From Polycyclovorans sp964425915 (GTDB taxonomy: Bacteria; Pseudomonadota; Gammaproteobacteria; Nevskiales; Nevskiaceae), in contig CAYROO010000002.1 of the NCBI GenBank assembly GCA_964425915.1, positions 444,853-508,852 of the forward strand: 64,000 bases of DNA, written 5' to 3'. Below the pieces are notes generated by a model. The model was not told the origin of the DNA. It ran no database searches and saw only the letters and a program-made list of their open reading frames with translations. Made by a program: the position numbers and the translations under genes. This document shows positions 52,114 to 60,463 of the stretch, one piece after another. Position 1 is the stretch's first letter, and every line of letters begins with the position of its first letter.

Positions 52114-53339
52114 GCGCTTTGGCGCAGGCGTTCGCGCCGCTCGCGGTGGGGCCGCTGTCACTGCGCAACCGCTTCATCAAGTCGGCCACCAATGAAGGCA
52201 TGGCCAAGGGCGGGGTGCCGTCTAAGGCGCTGGTCGAACACCATCGCAGCATGGCTGCAGGTGGCGCGGCACTGACCACCGTCGCCTACTGCGCGGTCAG
52301 TCCCGACGGCCGCACCTTCGAGGACCAGGTGCTGATGGACAGCGCCAGCCAACCGCATCTGCGTGTGCTCACCGAAGCGGTCCATGCCGCCGGTGGCGCG
52401 GCCAGCGCCCAGCTCACTCACGGTGGCGCCTTCACCTTTCTGCCGGCGCTGTCGACCGCTGCACCGCTGAGTGCCTCCGGTGGCTTCAATCCGCCCGGGG
52501 TGATGGTGGGCCGCCTGCGCAAGACCGCGATGACGCGCGCCGACATGGACGCGGTCGCCGACGATTTCGTCGCCGCGGCCCGTCGCGCTCGTGCGGCCGG
52601 GTTTGACGCCGTCGAGCTGCACATGGGGCACGGCTACCTGCTCAGCCAGTACCTGTCGCCGGCCTATAACCGGCGGCGCGACGACTACGGCGGGGATGCC
52701 GCGCGTCGTGCCCGCTATCCGGTGGAGGTGCTGTCGCGGGTGCTGGATGCGGTGGGTCGCGACATGGCCGTGATCGCCAAGCTGAGCGTGACCGAGGGCC
52801 ATCGCCGCGGTGCATCCATCGACGATGTGATCGTCACCTGCCGGGCGCTTGAGGCTGCGGGGGCCCACCTGTTGGTGCTGTCCGGCGGCATGAACGTGGA
52901 GGCTCCGTGGGCGATCTTCGGCAGCAACATGCCAGCCAGCGCCGTGACCGGCAGTATCGACAACCCGCTGATCCGCATGGCCGTGCGGATCACCCGGCTG
53001 ATGGAACCCAAGGTGGCGTTCCGTGAACTGTACCTGCGCGAGCACTCGCGGCAGATCCGTGCAGCGGTGCGCATGCCACTGGCCTATCTCGGCGGCGCCA
53101 AGTCGGTCGATGGCGTGCAACAGGTGATGGCGGACGGCTTCGATGCCGTGGTGATGGGTCGTGCACTGATTCACAGCCCCGATCTGGTCAACCAGTTCCA
53201 GGATGGCCGCGCCACCACGTCCGGCTGTACCGCCTGCAACGAATGCGTCACCAGCATGTACACCGCCGCCGGTACCCACTGCGCGCTGCGGCCACCGCCG
53301 GACGTGGCGCTCAATCGGCAGCCTGCCGCTGCGCCGTGA
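52110..53339 (+). CDS. NADH:flavin oxidoreductase (old yellow enzyme) with Fe-S cysteines
   Basis: Flavin-dependent reductase of 409 residues, FMN TIM-barrel of the OYE/2,4-dienoyl-CoA reductase group. Motifs: NRFIKSATNEGMA at the N-terminus, HGGAFTF, ELHMGHGYLLSQYLSPAYNRRRDDYGG-type segment near residue 168-190, and YLGGAKSVDGVQQVM. Near the C-terminus, CTACNECVTSMY with a later Cys (CxxCxxCx11C) suits a 4Fe-4S cluster, but the large FAD domain of FadH is absent. It may reduce a conjugated enone or dienoyl-CoA in ring or side-chain breakdown. GTG start overlapping the crotonase stop. Confidence 0.9.
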   Translation: MSALAQAFAPLAVGPLSLRNRFIKSATNEGMAKGGVPSKALVEHHRSMAAGGAALTTVAYCAVSPDGRTFEDQVLMDSASQPHLRVLTEAVHAAGGAASAQLTHGGAFTFLPALSTAAPLSASGGFNPPGVMVGRLRKTAMTRADMDAVADDFVAAARRARAAGFDAVELHMGHGYLLSQYLSPAYNRRRDDYGGDAARRARYPVEVLSRVLDAVGRDMAVIAKLSVTEGHRRGASIDDVIVTCRALEAAGAHLLVLSGGMNVEAPWAIFGSNMPASAVTGSIDNPLIRMAVRITRLMEPKVAFRELYLREHSRQIRAAVRMPLAYLGGAKSVDGVQQVMADGFDAVVMGRALIHSPDLVNQFQDGRATTSGCTACNECVTSMYTAAGTHCALRPPPDVALNRQPAAAP

Positions 53340-54271
53340 TCCGCGCCGATCCGACCCGTCTGCGCGGCCGCACCGCGGTGGTCACCGGGGCCGCCAGCGG
53401 CTTGGGCCTGGAGACCGCGCGTGGCCTGGCGGCGCTCGGGGCGACCGTGGTGCTCACCGACCGCAACGTCGCTGGTGGCGAAGCGGCGTGCCGGGATCTC
53501 GCGGCCGCCCATCCGCAGGCCTGCGTGCAGTTCCGACCGCTCGACCTGGGTCGACTGGCCACCATCGGCGAGACGGCGGCACAGTGGCGCGCGGCTTATC
53601 CGGTGATCGACCTGCTGGTGGCCAATGCGGGCCTGCTGCCGCCGCTGCAGCGCGCCGAAACCGCCGACGGCTTCGAGCTGAAGTTCGGCGTCAACGTGCT
53701 GGGCCACTTCGCCCTGATGGCCGATCTGTGGCCGGCCCTGATGGCCAGTACGGCACCGCGGGTGGTGTGGACCTCCAGTCTGGTGCACCGCCGTGCAGTC
53801 ATCGACTTCGACGACCTCCAGGCCACCCGCCACTACGCCCCGCAGACGGCCTATAACCAGGCCAAGCTGGCCTGCCTGATGCTGGCGATGGAAGCGCACC
53901 ATCGCAGCCGGGCGGCCTGCCCGAAGCTGATCTCGGTGGCCGCCCATCCGGGGGTGGCGCGGACCGGCATCGGCGACAGCCGTCGCGGCCAGGTGCGCCG
54001 CACCGTGGTGGACCATCTGACCGACCTCGCGTTCTGGATCGCCATGCGCGGCTTCGGCCAGCCCGCCGCAGCCGGGGCCGCCTGCCTGCTGCAGGCCGCC
54101 GTCGGCGAGGCGGTTGGCGGCGGCGATTTCTGGGGCCCCCGCGGCTTTGGCGAAATGCGCGGGGCGCCGGTACGGGTGCCGCTGTCGGCACCCGCACGCG
54201 ACGGCGCGCAACGGGCTCGGCTGTGGCAGGTGTGCGAGCAGCTCACCGGACGACGGCTACTGGAGGCTTGA
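53336..54271 (+). CDS. SDR of the retinol dehydrogenase/protochlorophyllide-reductase-like type
   Basis: SDR of 311 residues: AVVTGAASGLGLETARG, VANAGLL, Ser in VWTSSLVH, then the insertion IDFDDLQATRHYAP and YNQAKLACLML with catalytic Tyr/Lys. The VHRRA-IDFDDL arrangement is typical of retinol-dehydrogenase-like SDRs acting on lipophilic alcohols. GTG start inside the upstream stop (GTGA), 2-base gap to the next gene. Fourth gene in the SDR/crotonase/OYE operon. Confidence 0.88.
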   Translation: MIRADPTRLRGRTAVVTGAASGLGLETARGLAALGATVVLTDRNVAGGEAACRDLAAAHPQACVQFRPLDLGRLATIGETAAQWRAAYPVIDLLVANAGLLPPLQRAETADGFELKFGVNVLGHFALMADLWPALMASTAPRVVWTSSLVHRRAVIDFDDLQATRHYAPQTAYNQAKLACLMLAMEAHHRSRAACPKLISVAAHPGVARTGIGDSRRGQVRRTVVDHLTDLAFWIAMRGFGQPAAAGAACLLQAAVGEAVGGGDFWGPRGFGEMRGAPVRVPLSAPARDGAQRARLWQVCEQLTGRRLLEA

Positions 54272-54273
54272 CC

Positions 54274-54804
54274 ATGCTGACGGCCCTGCGACGGCGAATT
54301 CCGCTACACGTGTTGGCCCGCGATCTGCTGGTGCTGACCCTCGCCTGGCACGCGCTGCAGTGGGCCCGCGATCTGCAGGCGGGGGACAGTACTTGGACCT
54401 GGCCCGCGGCGATCGCAGCCGCCCTGCTACTGGCGCTGGCGGGCTATCTGGTGCACGAATGGGGGCACCTGGTCGGCGCGTTGATCAGCCGTGCGTCCGT
54501 GATCTTGCCGCCGGGCATCAACGAGGCTTTTCTGTTCCGCTGGGACACCCGCCGCAACAACCGTCGGCAGTTCTTCTGGATGGCCAGCGGCGGTTTCGTC
54601 GCCAGCCTGTTGACGGTGATCGGCTATCTGCTGTGGTTGGACTGGGGCTGGTGGCCGGATCGGCTGGCCCTCATCCTCACCGCACTGGGGGTGCTCGCCA
54701 CCCTGATCATCGAAGTACCGGAGTTCTGGGGCGTGGCGCGTGGCGGGCCGATCCCGGATGGCGCCGCCTTTGTGCCGGACACCGAGCCACGGGACCCGGC
54801 CTAA
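54274..54804 (+). CDS. membrane protein with HEWGH zinc-protease-like motif
   Basis: Membrane protein of 176 residues with about four hydrophobic helices. HEWGH (near residue 61) in GYLVHEWGHLVGAL lies in or next to a helix, the placement seen in M50-type intramembrane metalloproteases, but the second family motif (NxxPxxxLDG) is not present. It may be a degenerate site-2-protease relative or only metal-binding. TGGAGG before the ATG; last gene of the operon, with a 4-base convergent overlap to the PF10118 gene. Confidence 0.75.
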   Translation: MLTALRRRIPLHVLARDLLVLTLAWHALQWARDLQAGDSTWTWPAAIAAALLLALAGYLVHEWGHLVGALISRASVILPPGINEAFLFRWDTRRNNRRQFFWMASGGFVASLLTVIGYLLWLDWGWWPDRLALILTALGVLATLIIEVPEFWGVARGGPIPDGAAFVPDTEPRDPA

Positions 54805-55718
54805 GCGGCCGCCTTGGGCGCCATCGCTGCGAAGGCGGCGGCCGGCGAGGTGCGCAGGTAGGCGAGCGCCTCCTCGGTGCAGCCTTCGGTCTGCGGATCG
54901 TAGGCGGGGCTGAAGAACGATAGCTCCTTCAAGGCCAGCCAGAACGGCGATGGCAACCAGCCGGCGCGCCCCTGCCGCATCCACTCCAGCCAGATCCACG
55001 GACGAAACACGCTGGGCTTGCGTTCGGCGAAGCGCGCGTCCTGTTTCATCAGATGCGCGGCGCCGTGTACCCATAGGCCGAAGATGGCCGGCATGGCGAT
55101 GGCGGCCAGGTAGTACCGCGACGGGTAGCCGCCACCGAGATGGCGATACAGGTCGAAGGCCACACAGCGGTGCTCGATCTCCTCGGCGCCGTGCCACTTC
55201 AACAGGTCAAGTACCGTCGGGTCGGCGCCCGCCTGGTGCCAGCGCTGATTGCGCAGGATGTAGTTGCCAAGCACACAGGTCATGTGTTCCACCGCGGCGA
55301 TGATGCCGAGGCGGAATACCAACCAGCGCCGCTGCGCCCAGGCCGGCAGCGGTTTGCCGAAGGGCTGGTCGGCCAGCAGCGTTTCGAACAGGCGGTCTTC
55401 CTGCCGGGTATTGGTGTCGGTTTCGATGCCGCGCGCGTTGAGATAGTCGCGGATGGCGCTGGCGTGGGCGCGGGCGTGCATCGACTCCTGGCGCATGAAG
55501 TTGCGGACGTCTTCGCGCAGGCGGTCATCGGTGATCAGCGGCAGCGCCTGGTTGTAGACCCGGCAGAACCAGAACTCCCCGGCCGGCAGCAGCAGGTTGA
55601 TCTCGTTGACGAAGTGGCTGACAAACGGCTGGTCGGGGATCCACTCCAGCGGCGTATTCGACCAATCGAACGCCACCTTGCGGGGCACCAACGGAGGCAG
55701 GTTGCGGGCGCGGCTCAT
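54801..55718 (-). CDS. PF10118-type predicted metal-dependent hydrolase, second copy
   Basis: Protein of 305 residues, a diverged paralogue of the gene at 2778. It keeps the same ligand pattern: FMRQESMHARAHASAIRDYL near residue 90 and KWHGAEEIEHRCVAFDLYRHLGG near residue 175. The E/H-rich helices again suggest a di-metal site; the reaction is unknown. Start ATG with GGAG upstream, overlapping the EphD-like hydrolase gene by 4 bases; the longer frame is excluded by this overlap. Two copies in one catabolic region suggest related but distinct substrates. Confidence 0.85.
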   Translation of the reverse strand: MSRARNLPPLVPRKVAFDWSNTPLEWIPDQPFVSHFVNEINLLLPAGEFWFCRVYNQALPLITDDRLREDVRNFMRQESMHARAHASAIRDYLNARGIETDTNTRQEDRLFETLLADQPFGKPLPAWAQRRWLVFRLGIIAAVEHMTCVLGNYILRNQRWHQAGADPTVLDLLKWHGAEEIEHRCVAFDLYRHLGGGYPSRYYLAAIAMPAIFGLWVHGAAHLMKQDARFAERKPSVFRPWIWLEWMRQGRAGWLPSPFWLALKELSFFSPAYDPQTEGCTEEALAYLRTSPAAAFAAMAPKAAA

Positions 55719-56677
55719 GCGACATTCTCCTGCTTGCGGCTGCGGCGGGGCTTGCGCGGGCTGGGCGCTGGCGACGGCTCGGCCTGGTTGAGAACAAAGG
55801 TGTCGATGCAGTCCGCCAAATAGTCGGGTGCACTCAGCGGCAGCCAGTGGCCGGCATCGATCTCGCGGCGGGTCAGATTGGGCGCCCATTGCGGCAGGTC
55901 ATCCCAGATCTCATTGACCATGAAGGGGTCCCGGGTCGGTACCACCAGCTGCACCGGGACGCCGGTCGGCCGCGGTTGCGGGCGGGCCAGCTTGGGCGGG
56001 AAGTTGGCGCGGTACAGCGCCACGCCATAGCGGCCGTCCTCGGTCTGGGTCGGGTTGGTTTCGGCTTCGATGCCCTCAAGGCCTGAGACGATGCCAGCCC
56101 AACGTCGTCCGAGTGCCAGCTGCCAGACGGCGGGCGCCAGTGCGGGTAGCTGGAACAGCATGACGTACCAGGAATGCCCGAACTGGCGGGCCAGTTGCGG
56201 CCATTGGCGGGGATTGCGCAGCCGCCGCCGCAGCCAGTCGCCGGCGTGATCCAGCGACGGTCCGGATATGGTGGTGTAGCTGGCGATACGCACCGCCAGC
56301 TCCGGCGTGGTCACCGCTTCCCATCCTTGAATTGAGCCCCAGTCGTGGCCCACCAGATGCACCGCATGGTTGGGGCTGATGGTGTCGATGACGGCGCTGA
56401 GGTCCGCCATCAGCTCACTGAAGCGATAATCGTCGGTGCGGGTCGGGCGAGTGGAGCGCCCGGCGCCGCGCATGTCGTAGGCGTAGACCGTGTGGTTGGC
56501 GGACAGTGCTTCGGCGGTGGCGGTCCACACCCCGGCATTGTCGGGATAACCATGCAGCAACAGGATTGGCGCCTGTCCACGGCGTGGCTTGCCCCAGCGG
56601 TAGAGCGCGAGGGTTACATCGCCACGGTTGACGGTCTGCACATGCGGTGCGGCACGGGTGCGGGCAGTCCCTGACAT
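55715..56677 (-). CDS. EphD-like alpha/beta hydrolase (epoxide hydrolase type)
   Basis: Alpha/beta hydrolase of 320 residues. ILLLHGYPDNAGVW, YDMRGAGRST, and the elbow LVGHDWGSIQGWEA with Asp as nucleophile, plus His in DAGHWLPLSAPDY, resemble the N-terminal half of mycobacterial EphD, here without the SDR half. Asp-nucleophile enzymes open epoxides or dehalogenate. The basic C-terminus (RKPRRSRKQ) is unusual. Start at MSGTART with GAGG upstream; a longer frame adds a hydrophobic segment and cannot be excluded. Operon with the PF10118 gene. Confidence 0.87.
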   Translation of the reverse strand: MSGTARTRAAPHVQTVNRGDVTLALYRWGKPRRGQAPILLLHGYPDNAGVWTATAEALSANHTVYAYDMRGAGRSTRPTRTDDYRFSELMADLSAVIDTISPNHAVHLVGHDWGSIQGWEAVTTPELAVRIASYTTISGPSLDHAGDWLRRRLRNPRQWPQLARQFGHSWYVMLFQLPALAPAVWQLALGRRWAGIVSGLEGIEAETNPTQTEDGRYGVALYRANFPPKLARPQPRPTGVPVQLVVPTRDPFMVNEIWDDLPQWAPNLTRREIDAGHWLPLSAPDYLADCIDTFVLNQAEPSPAPSPRKPRRSRKQENVA

Positions 56678-56690
56678 GGGGAGGGCCTCG

Positions 56691-56715
56691 TTAATGATTA
56701 CAGCAATCAATGTAA
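56691..56715. promoter_or_regulatory. AT-rich dyad between EphD-like and crotonase genes
   Basis: TGATT-ACAGC-AATCA (56695-56709), inside TTAATGATTACAGCAATCAA, is a 15-bp inverted repeat in an AT-rich patch of the 131-base divergent intergenic region. It could be a regulator site or simply promoter DNA. No gene is present in the gap. Confidence 0.4.
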
Positions 56716-56808
56716 ACATCTGAGAAAGCGATGGCAAGCTTGTGCCGCGGGACGGCACACGCGAGGGCGGGTTCCGGCCTATCCTGTCGGCCTCAACCGG
56801 AGGACCCG

Positions 56809-57690
56809 ATGTCTTACGAAACCCTCGATTACACCGTGCAGGACGGCATTCTCACGCTGACGCTGAACCGCCCCGAGCAGATGAATGCCTTCACCGTCAC
56901 CATGGCCGACGAGCTGGTGGCCGCTTTCAACCGAGCCAGCGATGACGATGAGGTCCGCGCCATCATCGTCACCGGGGCCGGCAAGGCCTTCTGCGCCGGC
57001 ATGGACCTTTCCGTGCCCGGCAACGTGTTCGGGCTCGACGAGACCCAGCAGCCGACCCTGGAGGACATGCACCAGCGGCTGGAAGACCCCGCCATTCACC
57101 GCGGCGTCCGCGATACCGGCGGCCGCGTCACCCTCGCCATCTACAACTGCAAGAAGCCGGTCATCGGCGCCATCAACGGCGCAGCGGTGGGCATTGGGGC
57201 CACCATGACCCTGGCCATGGATGTGCGTCTGGCTTCGGAAAAGGCCCGGATCGGCTTCGTGTTCGGCAAGATCGGGATTGTTCCGGAGGCCTGCTCCAGC
57301 TGGTTCCTGCCGCGGATCGTGGGCATCTCCCAAGCGCTGGAATGGGTCTATGGCGCCGATATTCTCAGCGCAGAAGACGCTAAAGCCGGTGGGCTGGTGA
57401 AAGCCGTGGTGGCGCCAGATCAACTGCTGGCGGAGGCCACCCGACTGGCGCGCCGCTTCGTCGACAACCGCTCGCCGGTGGCGATCGCCCTAGCGCGTCA
57501 GATGATGTACCGCAATGCGGCGCAACCGCATCCGATTGAGGCCCATCGGGTGGACTCGCTGGCGATGTTCTACACCAGCATCGGCGACGGCAAGGAAGGG
57601 GTGCGCTCATTCCTCGAAAAGCGCGATCCGGCCTATGCCGCACAGGCCTCGAAGGATATGCCGCCTTTCTATGATGAATGGACTAAATAG
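56809..57690 (+). CDS. crotonase-family enoyl-CoA hydratase
   Basis: Crotonase of 293 residues. GKAFCAGMDLSVPG and NGAAVGIGATMTLAMDVRLA give the oxyanion hole. The catalytic Glu is in GKIGIVPEACSSWFLPRIVG. The insertion around residues 80-110 (DMHQRLEDPAIHRGVRDTGGR) is typical of a subgroup seen in sterol and terpenoid catabolism. CGGAGGAC Shine-Dalgarno fixes the ATG at 56809. Monocistronic or first before the ferredoxin reductase gene, separated by a Fur-like box. Confidence 0.92.
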   Translation: MSYETLDYTVQDGILTLTLNRPEQMNAFTVTMADELVAAFNRASDDDEVRAIIVTGAGKAFCAGMDLSVPGNVFGLDETQQPTLEDMHQRLEDPAIHRGVRDTGGRVTLAIYNCKKPVIGAINGAAVGIGATMTLAMDVRLASEKARIGFVFGKIGIVPEACSSWFLPRIVGISQALEWVYGADILSAEDAKAGGLVKAVVAPDQLLAEATRLARRFVDNRSPVAIALARQMMYRNAAQPHPIEAHRVDSLAMFYTSIGDGKEGVRSFLEKRDPAYAAQASKDMPPFYDEWTK

Positions 57691-57726
57691 AACTTTATTG
57701 GCATAAAGATAGTGTCCAAGCTTCTT

Positions 57727-57743
57727 TTGAGAATCATTCTCAA
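57727..57743. promoter_or_regulatory. Fur-like box upstream of ferredoxin-NADP reductase
   Basis: Perfect 17-bp palindrome TTGAGAATCATTCTCAA, matching 13 of 15 positions of the 7-1-7 Fur consensus TGATAATnATTATCA. It lies about 60 bases before the fpr ATG in an otherwise AT-rich gap, where a repressor would block transcription. Control by Fur, and so by iron, is inference. Confidence 0.72.
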
Positions 57744-57801
57744 CTGATTACACTGTGGGTCCGGGTCATGGGGATCCGGATCGACTTTGGAGAGCTGTGG
57801 C

Positions 57802-58578
57802 ATGGCCGCTATCGGGACCGAGCGCGTACTCAGCGTTCACCACTGGAATGATTCCCTGTTCAGCTTCCGCACCACGCGGGATCCGGGCTTGCGCTTCGAG
57901 AACGGCCAGTTCGTGATGATCGGCCTGGATGTCGGCGGCAAGAAGCTGATGCGTGCCTACAGCATCGCCAGTGCCAACCACGAGGAGCATCTGGAGTTCT
58001 TCAGCATCAAGGTGCCGGACGGTCCGCTCACCTCGTTGTTGCAGAACGTACGCCCCGGCCAGGAGATCCTGGTCAGCCGCAAGCCCACCGGCACGCTGTT
58101 GCTGCATGACCTGAAGCCCGGCAAGCGGCTGTTCCTGTTCAGTACTGGTACCGGGCTGGCGCCGTTTCTGAGCCTGGTCAAGGAACCCGAGATGTACGAG
58201 CGCTTCGAGCAGATCATCCTCGTACATGGTGTGCGCCGCATCAGCGAACTGGCCTACGAGGAGTACCTCAGCCAGACGCTGCAGAGCGACGAACTGTTTG
58301 GCCCGATGGTGCGCGGCAAGCTGCACTACTACCCGACGGTCACGCGCGAGCCGTTCCGCAACCGGGGCCGGCTCACGGATCTCATCACCGAGGGCAAGCT
58401 GTTTGATGATCTGGGCATTGCGCCACTGGACCCGGCAACCGACCGCGCGATGATCTGCGGCAGCCCGAGCATGCTGGCCGATACCGCAGCCCTGCTGGAT
58501 GCCCGCGGCTTCGAGATCTCGCCGCATATCGGACAGCCCGGCGACTACGTCATCGAGCGCGCGTTCGTCGAGAAGTAG
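57802..58578 (+). CDS. fpr: ferredoxin-NADP reductase
   Basis: FAD enzyme of 258 residues passing electrons between NADPH and ferredoxin/flavodoxin. FAD motif LMRAYSIASA (RxYS), NADP-binding STGTGLAPFLSLVK and HGVRRISELAY, the CGSP motif near residue 214 (MICGSPSMLADT), and the C-terminal ERAFVEK typical of bacterial Fpr. TTGGAGAG precedes the ATG. It may feed the Rieske oxygenase or iron-sulfur repair; the Fur-like box points to iron stress. Its 3' end overlaps the methyltransferase gene on the other strand by 29 bases. Confidence 0.95.
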   Translation: MAAIGTERVLSVHHWNDSLFSFRTTRDPGLRFENGQFVMIGLDVGGKKLMRAYSIASANHEEHLEFFSIKVPDGPLTSLLQNVRPGQEILVSRKPTGTLLLHDLKPGKRLFLFSTGTGLAPFLSLVKEPEMYERFEQIILVHGVRRISELAYEEYLSQTLQSDELFGPMVRGKLHYYPTVTREPFRNRGRLTDLITEGKLFDDLGIAPLDPATDRAMICGSPSMLADTAALLDARGFEISPHIGQPGDYVIERAFVEK

Positions 58579-59440
58579 GGCGCTGGCGTCGCCGTGGCCG
58601 GGCGGTGGTCAGCGCTTCGAGAATCCGCACCCGATCACCGCCCGGCACGGATGCTGCCGCTTGGGCGCCGGGTAGGGCGTGCGGCGCCAGCACGGCAACC
58701 TCTGAGAATCCCAGCCCGGTGAGACGATCTCGGGCATGGGCTTCCGATCGTAGGTGTAGATGCAGGCGGCCGCGCACGAAAGTGCTGAGCATCAGCCCGA
58801 AGGCGGCCATGGCGAGACTGCGGTTCTGGTGCAGCAGATAGACATCGGCGAGGTACACGCCGTTGCGGAACCGCGACAAGGTGGCGGCAATGTGGGCCCA
58901 GGCGCGGTCCGCCGCCGCGGGCGGTAGGTAGTTCATCAAGCCTTCGGTAATGATCACCAGGCCGCGCTCCGGGTCCAGTTCGTCGGCCAGCGCGGCCAGC
59001 GAGCCCGGTCCCTGATCCGCCAGCACATCGATGGTGCAAACCTGATGATGGTCCGGCAGCGGCCCTTGGTCTTCCAGTAGGTCTCGCTTGAGCGTGGCCA
59101 TGTGGGGCAGGTCGGTTTCGATGTACCGGAGTGCCGCGCCATGCCGCGCGCTGTAGCGGCAGCCGCGGCCGGAAAGCCCGGCTGCCAGCTCGATCACCTG
59201 GGTGATCCCCAGCGCCGCGATGGCGTGGTCCAGCCGCGCATCGATGCCGGCGTGGCGGGCCAGCATCAGGGCCTCCAGCGACCCCCCTCCGAAGCGCTGC
59301 GTGATGCGGGAGAATCCGTCGAACCCGCGGTCCAGCAGCCGCCCCGGGAGCGTCGACAGGCGCGAGTCGGACAGCCCGTGGCGCACCCAGAAGTGCCCGG
59401 TGGCATAGGCAGTGGGACTGACGCGTTCGGAGCGGGACAT
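58550..59440 (-). CDS. class I SAM-dependent methyltransferase (LCMT-like)
   Basis: Methyltransferase of 296 residues in the leucine carboxyl methyltransferase-like group. N-terminal VSPTAYATGHFWVRHG, SAM motif VIELAAGLSGRGCRYS near residue 83, YIETDLPHMATLKRDLL, and ITEGLMNYLPP match. These enzymes methylate carboxyl or hydroxyl groups, often of polyketides or proteins. Convergent with fpr; upstream gene on the same strand is an SDR 34 bases away. The basic tail (ARPRRRQRPTSRRTRAR) overlaps fpr and may be a read-through extension. Confidence 0.83.
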   Translation of the reverse strand: MSRSERVSPTAYATGHFWVRHGLSDSRLSTLPGRLLDRGFDGFSRITQRFGGGSLEALMLARHAGIDARLDHAIAALGITQVIELAAGLSGRGCRYSARHGAALRYIETDLPHMATLKRDLLEDQGPLPDHHQVCTIDVLADQGPGSLAALADELDPERGLVIITEGLMNYLPPAAADRAWAHIAATLSRFRNGVYLADVYLLHQNRSLAMAAFGLMLSTFVRGRLHLHLRSEAHARDRLTGLGFSEVAVLAPHALPGAQAAASVPGGDRVRILEALTTARPRRRQRPTSRRTRAR

Positions 59441-59474
59441 GGGGCCAGACTAGCCCGAATGACGGCGTCCGTCG

Positions 59475-60257
59475 CTAGGCCACGCCGGGGGCGCCCGGGA
59501 AACCGACGTAGTACTGGCCGCAGACCATGCCGCCATCGACGGTGATCTCGGCGCCGCAAAGGTAGCTCGACTCGTCGCTGGCCAGGAACAAGGAGGTGCG
59601 TGCCACTTCCATGGGATCGCCTACTCGCTGCATCGGCACCATCTGGTAGCGCTTGTTCACATCGTCGCGGGTCTCGCCGTAGGGGTTGCCCATGGCGGTG
59701 TCGACGCCCCCCGGATGAACCGAGTTCACGCGCACCCCGCGATGGCCGTACTCCATTGCCGCCACCTTGGTGAGTCCGCGCAGGGCCCATTTGCTGGCGC
59801 AGTAGGCACCGAGACCATTGGCCGCTTTCATGCCGTCCACCGAGGAAATGTTGACGATGGACCCATGGCCCTGTGCCAACAGCGCGGCACCCACCACCTT
59901 CATCCCCAGGAAGGCGCCGGTGACGTTGACCTTGAGCACCTTCTCGAAGGCCGCCAAATCGGTGGTTTGCAAAGTCTGAAACAGCAGCACGCCAGCATTG
60001 TTGACCAGCACATCGACGCCGCCGTACTGCGACTGTGCCGCTGCCAGCACGCGCGCCCAACTGGCCTCGTCAGTCACATCGTGATGCACGAACTGCACGG
60101 TTGACCCGAGCCGCGCGGCGAGCGCCTGACCGTCGGTCTCCAGCAGGTCGGCCACCACGACTTTGGCGCCTTCCGAAGCGAACAGCTCGACGGTGGCAGC
60201 CCCCATCCCGCGGGCACCTCCGGTGACGATGGCAACCTTGCCGGCAAGACGGGACAT
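59475..60257 (-). CDS. SDR of the 3alpha/20beta-hydroxysteroid dehydrogenase type
   Basis: Classical SDR of 260 residues. AIVTGGARGMGAATVELF, LVNNAGVL, Ser in VNISSVDGMK, YCASKWALRGLTK with the catalytic Tyr/Lys, and HPGGVDTAM follow the 3alpha(20beta)-HSD pattern. The C-terminal ITVDGGMVCG is normal. Likely interconverts a hydroxyl and ketone on a steroid or other polycyclic, but FabG-like function is possible. Divergent from the TonB receptor gene, whose substrate it may act on. Confidence 0.88.
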   Translation of the reverse strand: MSRLAGKVAIVTGGARGMGAATVELFASEGAKVVVADLLETDGQALAARLGSTVQFVHHDVTDEASWARVLAAAQSQYGGVDVLVNNAGVLLFQTLQTTDLAAFEKVLKVNVTGAFLGMKVVGAALLAQGHGSIVNISSVDGMKAANGLGAYCASKWALRGLTKVAAMEYGHRGVRVNSVHPGGVDTAMGNPYGETRDDVNKRYQMVPMQRVGDPMEVARTSLFLASDESSYLCGAEITVDGGMVCGQYYVGFPGAPGVA

Positions 60258-60463
60258 GCGGGACTCCTGAGGGACGGACCGTGAGCGGCCCGGGAGCCGA
60301 AAGGTGGCACTGACCGTCCGGCATCGGCATCGTCCGGATGCATGACCGACTCACCAGAAACTCACTGGAACGAGGGAGGCCGACCCAACACAAGGGGCGT
60401 ATCAAGACCGACGGAGCAACCGCAAGAGTTGCCCGACCAATACCCGATTTTGTGAGGAGAACC

